From positions 106,357 to 170,356 of the forward strand of contig NZ_JAOWCB010000014.1 of NCBI RefSeq assembly GCF_026420845.1: a stretch of 64,000 nucleotides of DNA, written 5' to 3'. The position numbers and the translations under genes are program-made. Shown piece by piece: positions 56,137-63,690 of the stretch (positions are counted from its first letter, which is position 1; every line of letters starts with the position of its first letter). The notes beneath the pieces were generated by a model that did no database searches, was not told the DNA's origin, and saw only the letters and a list, made by a program, of their open reading frames with translations. The stretch is from Streptomyces sp. PR69 (GTDB taxonomy: Bacteria > Actinomycetota > Actinomycetes > Streptomycetales > Streptomycetaceae).

Positions 56137-57203
56137 CCCCGCCCTCCTTCCCCAGCGAACATCGCCTGGTATGCCTGATATGTCTGCTGCTCCTCGCGGA
56201 CCTGCGCGTGCTCGTCCACGTACACATGGCGGAACAGCTGATCGGGGTCCGGGTCGGGCATCGCCCGCACGCCGTCGCGCACCCGCCTGGCCAACTGCTC
56301 GGCCTCCTCGGCGAGTTCCGCGAAGAACGCGGAGTCGGCGTGCCCCTGCGCCAGCAGATGGGTCTTCAGCCGCAGCAGCGGGTCCTTGGCCTCCCACTGG
56401 GCGACCTCCGCGTCCGCGCGGTAGCGGCGCGGTTCGTCGGAGGTGGCGTGCGGGCCCATCCGGTAGGTGAACGCCTCGATCAGGGTGGGCCCCTGGCCGG
56501 CGCGGGCCCGCTCCAGCGCGGAGCGGGTCACGGCCAGACAGGCGAGGACGTCGTTGCCGTCGACGCGGACGCCGGGGAAGCCCCAGCCCTCCGCGCGCCG
56601 GAAGATCGGCGTACGGGTCTGGTGCGAGGCCGGTGTGGAGATGGCCCACTGGTTGTTCTGGCAGAAGAAGACGACCGGGGCCTGGTTCACCGCGGCGAAC
56701 GTGAACGCCTCCGCCACGTCCCCCTGGCTGGACGCGCCGTCGCCGAAGTAGGACAGCACGGCAGAGCCCGCGCCCTCCCTCGTCAGACCCATCGCATAGC
56801 CGACGGCGTGCAGCAGGGGCGGGCCGATGACGATCGTGTACAGATGGAAGTTGTTCTCGTCGGGATCCCAGCCGCCGTGGTTGACTCCGCGGTACATGCC
56901 GAGCAGATTCAGCGGGTCGACGCCGCGCGTCCAGGCGACGCCGTGCTCGCGGTAGCAGGGGAAGACATAGTCGTCGGGCCGCGTGGCCCTGCCGGAGCCG
57001 ATCTGCGCCGCCTCCTGGCCCAGCAGCGAAGCCCACAGGCCGAGCTCCCCCTGGCGCTGGAGGGTGACCGCCTCCGCGTCGAAGCGCCGGGTGAGCAGCA
57101 TGTCCCGGTACAGGCCGCGCAGTTCCCGCGGACCGGCCCGCAGGGGGTAGTCCGGATGGTCGACTCGCTCGCCTTCCGGGGTCAGCAGCTGGACGAGATC
57201 CAC
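56133..57203 (-). CDS. 2-Oxoacid dehydrogenase E1 alpha subunit
   Basis: A 356-residue thiamine-diphosphate-binding alpha subunit. The GDGASSQGDVAEAFTFAAVNQAPVVFFCQNNQWAIS segment carries the GDG-X~25-NN cofactor motif. TYRMGPHATSDEPRRYR is the phosphorylation-loop-like region of this family. GTG 57203 has AAGGAG seven bases upstream. It is the first gene of a two-gene unit transcribed toward LysR. A hairpin at 57252-57280 separates it from the transposase-like gene upstream on the same strand. Confidence 0.93.
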   Translation of the reverse strand: MDLVQLLTPEGERVDHPDYPLRAGPRELRGLYRDMLLTRRFDAEAVTLQRQGELGLWASLLGQEAAQIGSGRATRPDDYVFPCYREHGVAWTRGVDPLNLLGMYRGVNHGGWDPDENNFHLYTIVIGPPLLHAVGYAMGLTREGAGSAVLSYFGDGASSQGDVAEAFTFAAVNQAPVVFFCQNNQWAISTPASHQTRTPIFRRAEGWGFPGVRVDGNDVLACLAVTRSALERARAGQGPTLIEAFTYRMGPHATSDEPRRYRADAEVAQWEAKDPLLRLKTHLLAQGHADSAFFAELAEEAEQLARRVRDGVRAMPDPDPDQLFRHVYVDEHAQVREEQQTYQAYQAMFAGEGGRG

Positions 57204-57251
57204 GGATCGCTCCTTGGGTAGGGGTGGGCACGGCCCTGCGCGGGGCCGCCC

Positions 57252-57280
57252 GGCCGCCGCCCGTCACGGGTGCGGCGGCC
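57252..57280 (-). terminator. Hairpin between the transposase-like gene and E1 alpha
   Basis: ggccgccgc (57252-57260) pairs with gcggcggcc (57272-57280), with an extra inner CCG/CGG pairing. It follows the stop of the transposase-like gene. Confidence 0.6.
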
Positions 57281-57294
57281 CGGCCGGGGGCAGG

Positions 57295-58479
57295 TCAGGC
57301 GGGCAGCAGCCGGGGCGCGGCGCACCGCGGGTGGGAGCCGTCGAGCCGTGCGTAGGCGTAGGCGACGGACATCAGCGTCATATGGTGGTGCCACCCGGGG
57401 TAGGAACGGCCTTCGTAGGCGGTCAGCCCGAAGTCGGACTCAAGTTCGTCCATGGTCCGCCGGTTCGCGTCGGCAAGCGCTGTCAGCCGCAGCAGTCCGG
57501 CGGCGGGCCGGTCGAGCAGATTCGTCAGCCAGATCCGGGACCGGTCGCCCTGCGCCCAGCCTTCGGTGAACAGCCGCAGCGGGTGACGGCCCGCCGACTC
57601 CGGCGTCCCGGGGGCGCTTGCGGTGCGCACCAGGAAGCCCTGTCCGCGCCCGTGGCGCGCCGCTGCCATGGACCGCCTCTGTGCGCCGCCTCGACCGCGC
57701 TGCCACGCGGGCGAGGAGAGGACCTCCCGCACCCCCGCCGGGCCCGCCGCCGGGGGTGCACCGGGAGACCCCGGGGGGCCGGCGGCCGCCAGCAGCGGGA
57801 CGACGCGCTGGGTGTCGGGCACGGCGATCACGAACTCCTGTCCCCGCGCGGCCAGTTCCCGCAGCAGCGGGTCGACGTCGTCGAGGTCGCGCAGGTCCGC
57901 GACCAGCGGCGGCGGAGTGCCGGCCGAGCGGGCGGCCAGCGTCTCCACCAGGTCGAGCACATACGCCCACGGCGGCCGGCAGCCGGCCTGCTCCGGCACC
58001 CGCGCGCGCTCGCGCAGTTTGGCATCCGTGCACCAGGGGCGGGGCAGAAACAGCCGCCAGTCCACGGGAATCTGGCCCCCTGCGGCCTGCTCCAGGGAGA
58101 GGAAGACGCCAAGGCCCATCTGGCAGTTGACGCTCCGTCCGGCGGTTGGCACGAAGCGACGGTGCACCCCTGCTGAGTACTGTCCGCGTTTGGGCTGCAG
58201 AGCGACCCCGACAGTCCATGCCTCGGGGGTCGCCCGGCGCTCGGTCCACCGGATCGTTTCTTCCAGGACCGGCTCCCAGTCCCAGGGGCTCGCATTGAGG
58301 AACTGCTGGAGCGAGAGCACCGCCGACTCCTCGTCGGAGCGGGTGGCGGCCAGCCGCCGTATCGACTTCTTGCCCGGAGTGCTGAGCAGCCCCTCCAGGT
58401 AGACGCCCGCCCAGTGCCGCTGATCCGCCCGTGTAAGTCCCCCGAAGATCGTCTCAGTGAACGACGATTCCACACGCAT
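57295..58479 (-). CDS. IS701-type transposase-like protein without the first catalytic Asp
   Basis: A 394-residue protein aligned by eye with IS701 transposases: SVNCQMGLGVFLSLEQ, PVDWRLFLPRPW, LVADLRDLDDVDPLLRELAARGQEFVIAV and YEGRSYPGWHHHMTL correspond block for block. At the position of the first catalytic DD (VLDDTGFPK) this protein has TVGVALQPK, so the DDE triad reduces to D and E. A transposition-dead protein is expected; it may persist as a DNA-binding regulator. No terminal inverted repeats are visible around it. ATG 58479 is used. The gene is complete, with ordinary codon use. Confidence 0.85.
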   Translation of the reverse strand: MRVESSFTETIFGGLTRADQRHWAGVYLEGLLSTPGKKSIRRLAATRSDEESAVLSLQQFLNASPWDWEPVLEETIRWTERRATPEAWTVGVALQPKRGQYSAGVHRRFVPTAGRSVNCQMGLGVFLSLEQAAGGQIPVDWRLFLPRPWCTDAKLRERARVPEQAGCRPPWAYVLDLVETLAARSAGTPPPLVADLRDLDDVDPLLRELAARGQEFVIAVPDTQRVVPLLAAAGPPGSPGAPPAAGPAGVREVLSSPAWQRGRGGAQRRSMAAARHGRGQGFLVRTASAPGTPESAGRHPLRLFTEGWAQGDRSRIWLTNLLDRPAAGLLRLTALADANRRTMDELESDFGLTAYEGRSYPGWHHHMTLMSVAYAYARLDGSHPRCAAPRLLPA

Positions 58480-58690
58480 TGCGGCATCCCTCCGTATTAC
58501 TACCGCGATGACATCGGAACCATAGCGAACGGCTCATATGCGCCCCGGGCCTTGAACGAGGCGGGCGCATGGCGGAAAGCCGACCCTGAAGACCGACAAC
58601 TGTTCGGCGTCAGCCGTGTGTTGAGGCTGCGCGGCTGGATCTTTTCCAGTGCGGTCCGCAGGTCGGCCGCCGGCCTCGGAGATCTTTTAC

Positions 58691-59095
58691 CTAGCAAACT
58701 CTCTGTAAACAGGTTCTCATTTCCCGCTTGGCGCAGGGTGATGACATCCCCGCCCGGAGCTGCCCGTACAGCCACTCGGCGTCCGAGGCCGGGACGCCGA
58801 TCGCGCCGGATGCCGGCGACACGGACGGGGACTCATACAGATAGGTCGTCCCGCCGGTGTCCGCCGTGCGGGTCGGCCGGCCGTCCCGCACCACGGTCAG
58901 CAGCCCTTCGTCCAGATCGAGCACATAGGACTGGCGGCTCGTCTCAGCCGGTTCGGTCGGGCCGGGCGTCACCGGAGCCGTCGGGCTCGGCGGGGCCGCG
59001 GGCGGCTGGCGGACCTCGCCGTCCTTGAGCAGCGGCGGCACCCCCATCGCCGCCCCCGCGATCAGCACGACTCCGGCGGCGGCCGACCCGGCCAC
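58691..59095 (-). pseudogene. Remnant of a membrane-anchored protein
   Basis: The frame from 59095 reads a hydrophobic helix (AGSAAAGVVLIAGAAMG), a Pro/Thr linker (PPAAPPSPTAPVTPGPTEPAE) and a beta-like piece (SYVLDLDEGLLTVVRDGRPTRTADTGGTTYLYESPSVSPASGAIGVP). It then ends abruptly with a Cys-containing tail. Upstream codons are Arg/Gly-rich (RGRRRR) without a start codon up to a stop at 59156-59158. This looks like the membrane and sensor part of a larger protein that lost its 5' end and probably its true 3' end. The 210 bases between it and the transposase-like gene show nothing. Confidence 0.45.
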
Positions 59096-59263
59096 CCTCC
59101 GACGCCGGCCCCGGCCCCCGCCACCCGGTCCTCCACCCGGTGCCCGCGCACCAGCTCAAGCCACCGCCGCGCGCGCTCCTACGCCGGCGGTTACACGAAC
59201 ACGGGCAGCCTCTCGAACGCCATCGCCGCCCAGGCGGCTGCTGCGGCAGCCGCAGCCGCAGCG

Positions 59264-60136
59264 GTGGACACCACGCCGCGAGGCGGCGGAACGAAGACCA
59301 GAGACCCCGGCCCCGGCACCGGCTACGGCAACCCGTGGCCTCCCCGAGGCCCGCTGCCCCCGAGGGGACCGAAGATCCCCGAGAAGCCGAAGACGCCTCC
59401 GCCGCCGCCCTGGGCGGCAATCCTCAAGGCCGTCCTCAGCCAGATCCATGCCCGTCCCGCAGATGCGGGCACCGCCCGCACAGACACCGAGCACGAGGCG
59501 GCTGTCCAGGACTCCTTGACCGAGTCCCAGGCAGAGCTGGAAATGGACTTGGAGGAGCTGCGCGGCTACTTCCAGATGCTGCCGAGCGGTGAAACCGGCG
59601 AAGACTCCGATGTGCTTCCCTCGCCGGAGCCCAGCACCCCGGCAGACGGTGGAAGCGGCTCGGACGACAACCCCTGCAATCGCCCCAGGTCGGAGCGGTT
59701 CCGGTACGGCCCCACGATCGCCGGAGCCCCCACCGGTGCGGGCGCCCTCATATGTCCCAGCGACCTGAAGAAGAACCGTACGCCGCGTCCGCGGGACTTC
59801 CCTGAGCCGCCCGGCTGGAAGTCCGAGCGTGACGGCAAGGCGTGGAAGTACCACAGGACTCACATCATCGGTGACCATTTCAGTGGTGAGTGGGTTTCCG
59901 GAAACGTCTTCACCGGGTACCGGCAGATGAACGACCCCTCGATGAAGCGGTGTGAAAACCGCATGGCAAGCGCCCTGAACAGCGGTCAACCCGTCCTGTA
60001 CTCTGGCGTTCTGCAACATGGAAACGGTGTGGACAAGATGCCCACGGGCATCACCATGACGGCCGAGACGCCCACCGGCGAAATCTTCAGGGCCGTGTAT
60101 GTCGCCAACAAGCCAGGAAATCAGGTGACCTGTTGA
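59264..60136 (+). CDS. 5'-truncated polymorphic toxin with DNA/RNA non-specific endonuclease domain
   Basis: A 290-residue frame from GTG 59264. Coding-like sequence continues upstream without a start to about 59162 (RRARSYAGGYTNTG, then an Ala run), so the N-terminal delivery part of a larger toxin is missing. A Pro-rich linker leads to an endonuclease domain at about 185-285: KAWKYHRTHIIGDHFSGEW, NVFTGYRQMNDPSMKRCENRMASAL and PTGITMTAETPTGEIF. The catalytic His200, Asn214 and Glu231 fit the His-Me nuclease fold (Endonuclea_NS_2-like). The stop overlaps the TTG of the first immunity gene, the hallmark of toxin-immunity coupling. Confidence 0.75.
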   Translation: MDTTPRGGGTKTRDPGPGTGYGNPWPPRGPLPPRGPKIPEKPKTPPPPPWAAILKAVLSQIHARPADAGTARTDTEHEAAVQDSLTESQAELEMDLEELRGYFQMLPSGETGEDSDVLPSPEPSTPADGGSGSDDNPCNRPRSERFRYGPTIAGAPTGAGALICPSDLKKNRTPRPRDFPEPPGWKSERDGKAWKYHRTHIIGDHFSGEWVSGNVFTGYRQMNDPSMKRCENRMASALNSGQPVLYSGVLQHGNGVDKMPTGITMTAETPTGEIFRAVYVANKPGNQVTC

Positions 60137-60660
60137 TTCTGCGAGAATTGGAATCGGCCTTGCCTGCACTCCTGGACCTGCGCCTTCCCGGAGCCAGAGG
60201 CATCGACTGGGGCTACATCGAACGCGAGCTGGGTGTGCGTCTGCCGCAGGACTTCATGGAGCTCTCGGAGTTCTACTCATCGGTCATCCTGGATGACTTC
60301 CTGTCGGTGCATATTCCCGATCCCGGAAAGGAGCACGAGTTTATTTCTGTGGCCCGTGAGTTCCTTTCGGATCTGGAAAGTCTCCGTGAGTCCGACATGT
60401 CACACGGCTATGTCCCGTACCCGGAGGAAGGCGGCGTCATCCCCTGGGGAGATTCGCGCGACGGGGACACGTGGTACTGGAAGACCGGTCATGCCGATCC
60501 GGACCGATGGCCCGTCGTGCTCAGCGGCCACAGCGACGATTGGGTCGAGATCGGGGAGAGCCTCACGGGATACCTGGCCGGACTGGTGCAAGGGAGGATC
60601 CTTCCGGAAGGGCTTCCGCCCGACTTTCCCGGCCGCACGCCCAGGGTGGAATCTGACTGA
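60133..60660 (+). CDS. SMI1/KNR4 (SUKH) family immunity protein 1
   Basis: A 175-residue SUKH protein starting at TTG 60133, overlapping the toxin stop (TTGA). IDWGYIERELGVRLPQDFMELSEFYSSVILDDFLSVHIPDP and the WGDSRDGDTWYWKTG core are typical of SUKH-1 folds, which neutralise nuclease toxins. Position right after the toxin domain makes it the probable cognate immunity. Codon use is less GC-biased than in the neighbouring core. Confidence 0.85.
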   Translation: MILRELESALPALLDLRLPGARGIDWGYIERELGVRLPQDFMELSEFYSSVILDDFLSVHIPDPGKEHEFISVAREFLSDLESLRESDMSHGYVPYPEEGGVIPWGDSRDGDTWYWKTGHADPDRWPVVLSGHSDDWVEIGESLTGYLAGLVQGRILPEGLPPDFPGRTPRVESD

Positions 60661-60664
60661 CACC

Positions 60665-61255
60665 GTGAGCGTCGAACAGCTGGCCGCTGACGCCGGACTC
60701 TCCGCCCCGCGCCGCTACCTGGTGGACTGGGAGCGCGCGGAGGCGGAGATCGGAACCCGGCTTCCGGCGGACTACAAGGAGTACGTCTACTGGTTCGGCC
60801 CCGGCGGCTTCGAGGACTACCTCTACATCTGTGTGCCGGGTGTCGAGAACAGCATGCAGGAACTCGCCGCGATCCTCGCTCGGGAGCAGACGGCGGCACG
60901 ACGGCGCGCCGAGCAGTTCAAGCTGCCTCCCCGCGTTCCGCTGTTCCCCGAGCCCGGCGGGTGGCTGCCCTGGGGTTACACCACAGGCGGTGACGCCGTC
61001 TACTGGGTGACGTCCTCGGACGACCCCGATCGCTGGACGATCGCCGGGCGTCCTGGCCGCGGCGACGACTTCGCTTACTTCGACGGCGGCTTCGCGGCGT
61101 TCCTGCACACCTATGTATGGGACACGGTCGAGATGCATTTCCTCTCCGAAGCCGAGGAGGACGTGCCGATCCCCTTCGAGCCCGACGACGGCGAGTGGCT
61201 CGGCGGCCCCGCCGAGCGGCTTGAGGCGTACGGCCGCTTCGAGACGGAGCAGTAG
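60665..61255 (+). CDS. SMI1/KNR4 (SUKH) family immunity protein 2
   Basis: A 196-residue second SUKH protein starting at GTG 60665, four bases after the first. YLVDWERAEAEIGTRLPADYKEYVYWFGPGGFEDYLYICVPG and LPWGYTTGGDAVYWVTSSDDPDRWTI align in layout with the first copy but are clearly diverged. Arrays of SUKH genes accumulate behind toxin genes as protection against related toxins. Its start is supported by the short gap and conserved first strand. Confidence 0.85.
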   Translation: MSVEQLAADAGLSAPRRYLVDWERAEAEIGTRLPADYKEYVYWFGPGGFEDYLYICVPGVENSMQELAAILAREQTAARRRAEQFKLPPRVPLFPEPGGWLPWGYTTGGDAVYWVTSSDDPDRWTIAGRPGRGDDFAYFDGGFAAFLHTYVWDTVEMHFLSEAEEDVPIPFEPDDGEWLGGPAERLEAYGRFETEQ

Positions 61256-61469
61256 TCCGAAGAATCCGAGGAATTTCCTACCCCCGGGTGCAATCCGGCT
61301 CGTCCCCCCTGCGTACAGGGAGCGAATCAGCACAGCTGACCTCAGCTGACCCGGGGGAGGAACCGATGCCACGCCGTACCCGCACCACCATGTCCGCCGT
61401 CGCGGCCGCAGGTCTCGCGCCCTCTGACCCGCGTACCGCTTGGCGGACGGAAACACCGACGCGTCACCG

Positions 61470-61508
61470 CCGGTGCGAGGATGTTCTTGCACGGAACATC
61501 CCCACCGG
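61470..61508 (+). promoter_or_regulatory. Hairpin directly before proC
   Basis: ccggtg (61470-61475) / caccgg (61503-61508) encloses ggatgttc (61479-61486) / gaacatcc (61494-61501). It ends six bases before the proC ribosome binding region. Upstream, an ATG at 61366 with GGGGGAGGA opens a frame continuous with proC. Confidence 0.45.
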
Positions 61509-61521
61509 CGAGGTGACCCGC

Positions 61522-62331
61522 ATGACCCAGACAGTCGCAGTCCTCGGCACCGGAAAGATCGGCGAGGCGCTTCTCAGCGGAATGATCCGCGCCGGCTGGC
61601 CGCCCGCCCACCTTCTGGTCACCACCCGCCGCCCGGAACGCGCCGAAGAGCTCCGTGCCACGTACGGCGTCGAGCCCGTGACCAACGCGGACGCCGCCAA
61701 GCGCGCCGACACCCTCATCCTTGCCGTCAAGCCGCAGGACATGGGCAAGCTCCTCGACGAACTCGCCCACCACGTCACCCGCGACCGCCTCGTCATCAGC
61801 GCGGCCGCGGGCATCACCACCGCGTTTATCGAGGAGCGCCTCGCCCCCGACACCCCCGTCGTCCGCGTCATGCCGAACACCCCCGTCCTCGTCGACCAGG
61901 GAATGTCCGTGATCTCCGCAGGCAGCCACGCCACTGCCGACCACCTCGCCCACACCGAGGAGATCTTCGGCGGCGTCGGCAAAACCCTCCGCGTCCCCGA
62001 GTCCCAGCAGGACGCGGCCACCGCCCTCTCCGGCTCCGGACCCGCCTACTTCTACTTCCTCGTCGAGGCCATGACCGACGCCGGCATCCTCCTCGGTCTG
62101 CCCCGCGCCCAGGCCCATGATCTGATCGTGCAGGCCGCCATCGGCGCGGCCGTGATGCTCCGCGACAGCGGCGAGCACCCGGTCAAGCTGCGCGAGGCGG
62201 TCACCTCCCCCGCGGGCACCACCATCAGCGCCATCCGCGAACTGGAGAACCACGGCGTACGAGCGGCCCTCATCGCCGCCCTCGAAGCCGCCCGCGACCG
62301 CAGCCGCGAACTGGCCTCCGGCAACGGCTGA
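61522..62331 (+). CDS. proC: Pyrroline-5-carboxylate reductase
   Basis: ProC reduces 1-pyrroline-5-carboxylate to proline with NAD(P)H. The N-terminal fold QTVAVLGTGKIGEALLSGMIRAGW, VKPQDMGKLL, VRVMPNTPVLVDQG and the C-terminal ALSGSGPAYFYFLVEAMTDAGILLGL and SPAGTTISAIRELENHGVRAAL signatures are all present. Length from ATG 61522 (269) is standard. An in-frame ATG at 61366 would add 52 residues of signal-peptide-like and Arg-rich sequence not typical for ProC. A 12-bp hairpin closes the gene. Confidence 0.95.
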   Translation: MTQTVAVLGTGKIGEALLSGMIRAGWPPAHLLVTTRRPERAEELRATYGVEPVTNADAAKRADTLILAVKPQDMGKLLDELAHHVTRDRLVISAAAGITTAFIEERLAPDTPVVRVMPNTPVLVDQGMSVISAGSHATADHLAHTEEIFGGVGKTLRVPESQQDAATALSGSGPAYFYFLVEAMTDAGILLGLPRAQAHDLIVQAAIGAAVMLRDSGEHPVKLREAVTSPAGTTISAIRELENHGVRAALIAALEAARDRSRELASGNG

Positions 62332-62337
62332 CGCGCC

Positions 62338-62377
62338 CCGGGGGTCCTGCCGCCGACAGCGCCGACAGGACCCCCGG
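62338..62377 (+). terminator. proC terminator
   Basis: ccgggggtcctg (62338-62349) pairs perfectly with caggacccccgg (62366-62377). Confidence 0.8.
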
Positions 62378-62407
62378 TCGACAGGACCCTGGCCAACAGG
62401 CCCCTCG

Positions 62408-62475
62408 GTCGACGGGACCCCAGTCGACGGGACCCCGCCCGACAGCACTCCGCTCGGCAGCCCTCCGCTCGGCAG
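62408..62475. repeat. 15-bp tandem repeats between proC and trpS
   Basis: gtcgacgggacccc recurs at 62408 and 62423, and ctccgctcggcag at 62448 and 62463, both with a 15-base period, in the convergent intergenic gap. No gene is seen here. Confidence 0.55.
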
Positions 62476-62494
62476 GACCCGACGACCGGCCCCT

Positions 62495-63493
62495 TCACAC
62501 GGCGGGCATCAGCCCGATCGCCCGATAGGCCGCATCGACCCGCGGCCGAGCGAGCCCCCTGGCCCGCTCGGCGCCAAGCCGCAGCACGGCGTCGACCCCC
62601 GCCGGATCGGCGGCCAGCTCCGCGTGCCGCTCCCGCACCGGCCTCAGCAGTTCCACCACCGCCTCAGCCGTGTCCTTCTTGAGCGCCCCGTACGAGTCAT
62701 ACGCACCGGCCAGCTCATCCGGCTTGCCGCCCTCGCACACGGCCAGGATCTCCAGCAGATTCGCCAGTCCGGGTTTGTGCTCCCGGTCGTACTCGACCTC
62801 GCGCCCGCTGTCCGTGACCGCCCGCATGATCTTCTTCCGCACGGTGTCGGCGTCATCGAGCAGATAGACGACCCCCGCCCCCGACTCATGGGACTTCCCC
62901 ATCTTCGACGCCGGATCCTGCAGATCCATGACGCGGGCGGCGACGGGCGGATGCGTCGCCCGCGGCACCGTGAACGTATGCCCGTACCGCTGGTTGAACC
63001 GCACCGCCAGATCCCTGGTCAGCTCCACATGCTGGGTCTGGTCCTCGCCCACGGGAACCTCATCGGCCCCATAGGCAAGGATGTCCGCGGCCATCAGCAC
63101 CGGATAGGTCAGCAGCGACAGCCGCACACTCTGCCCGGCCGCCCGCGCCTGCCCGCCCTTCTCCTTGTACTGGATCATGCGCCGCAGCTCACCGTCCGCA
63201 GCCGTGCACTCCAGCAGATACGACAGCCGGGTGTGCTCGTCCACATGACTCTGTACGAAGACGGCGCACCGCTCGGGGTCCAGCCCGGCCGCCAGCAGCA
63301 GCGTCGCCGCCTGCCGGCTCAGCCGACGCACCCGCGCCGGATCGTGCTCCACGGTCAGCGCATGCAGATCCACCACGCTGAACAGCGCATCCGCCCGATG
63401 CTGATCGACCTCGACCCACTGGCGGAGCGCCCCGAGGTAGTTGCCCAGCGTGAGATGCCCCGTGGGCTTGATCCCGCTGAAAATCCGCGTCAT
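62495..63493 (-). CDS. trpS: Tryptophanyl-tRNA synthetase, auxiliary (indolmycin-resistant type)
   Basis: A 332-residue class I synthetase. IFSGIKPTGHLTLGNYLGALRQWV carries the HIGH-equivalent, KMGKS is the KMSKS motif, and YPVLMAADILAYGADEVPVGEDQTQHVELTRDLA is diagnostic. Residue 9 is Lys where housekeeping bacterial enzymes have Gln, and Leu precedes the active-site His (VVDLHAL). I recall Lys9 being linked to indolmycin resistance in the Streptomyces auxiliary enzyme. ATG 63493 follows GGAGAGACAAGGG. Expression is probably controlled by the attenuator upstream, so it rises when charged tRNA-Trp is scarce. Confidence 0.93.
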   Translation of the reverse strand: MTRIFSGIKPTGHLTLGNYLGALRQWVEVDQHRADALFSVVDLHALTVEHDPARVRRLSRQAATLLLAAGLDPERCAVFVQSHVDEHTRLSYLLECTAADGELRRMIQYKEKGGQARAAGQSVRLSLLTYPVLMAADILAYGADEVPVGEDQTQHVELTRDLAVRFNQRYGHTFTVPRATHPPVAARVMDLQDPASKMGKSHESGAGVVYLLDDADTVRKKIMRAVTDSGREVEYDREHKPGLANLLEILAVCEGGKPDELAGAYDSYGALKKDTAEAVVELLRPVRERHAELAADPAGVDAVLRLGAERARGLARPRVDAAYRAIGLMPAV

Positions 63494-63566
63494 CCCTTGT
63501 CTCTCCGTCTTCCGCTCGGGGCCGCCGCTGTCGGCGACGGTCCCGGACCCCGGAGGGAGATACGCG

Positions 63567-63629
63567 AACGGCCGCCGAAACGGCGGCCGTTGGATACACG
63601 CATATGCACGGGCCGCCGTCAGGCGGCCC
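63567..63629 (-). promoter_or_regulatory. Transcription attenuator of trpS
   Basis: Read on the minus strand, hairpin 1 (63622-63629 / 63610-63617, 8 bp) begins at the Trp codons of the leader. Hairpin 2 (63581-63591 / 63567-63577, 11 bp, TTT loop) is the terminator. The right arm of hairpin 1 (ggcggcc) can instead pair with the left arm of hairpin 2 (ggccgcc), forming an antiterminator when the ribosome stalls at Trp. Confidence 0.85.
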
Positions 63630-63660
63630 ACCACTGAAGGAGGCACATGCGCGTCGTCAT
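63619..63660 (-). CDS. Tryptophan leader peptide of trpS
   Basis: A 13-codon frame from ATG 63660 to TGA reads MTTRMCLLQWWAA. The two adjacent Trp codons (TGG TGG) lie at the base of hairpin 1, where ribosome stalling on uncharged tRNA-Trp would open the antiterminator. There is no Shine-Dalgarno. TATCCT at 63668-63673 (minus strand) would place transcription start at the ATG, so it may be a leaderless message; the ATG at codon 5 is an alternative. The arrangement agrees with the attenuated auxiliary trpS reported in S. coelicolor, as I recall it. Confidence 0.85.
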   Translation of the reverse strand: MTTRMCLLQWWAA

Positions 63661-63690
63661 GCCAGCGAGGATACGGCCTCCGGGGCCGGG

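Noticed and set aside
57204..58560. Active insertion sequence
   Set aside because: No terminal inverted repeats or target duplication are visible, and the first catalytic Asp is missing.
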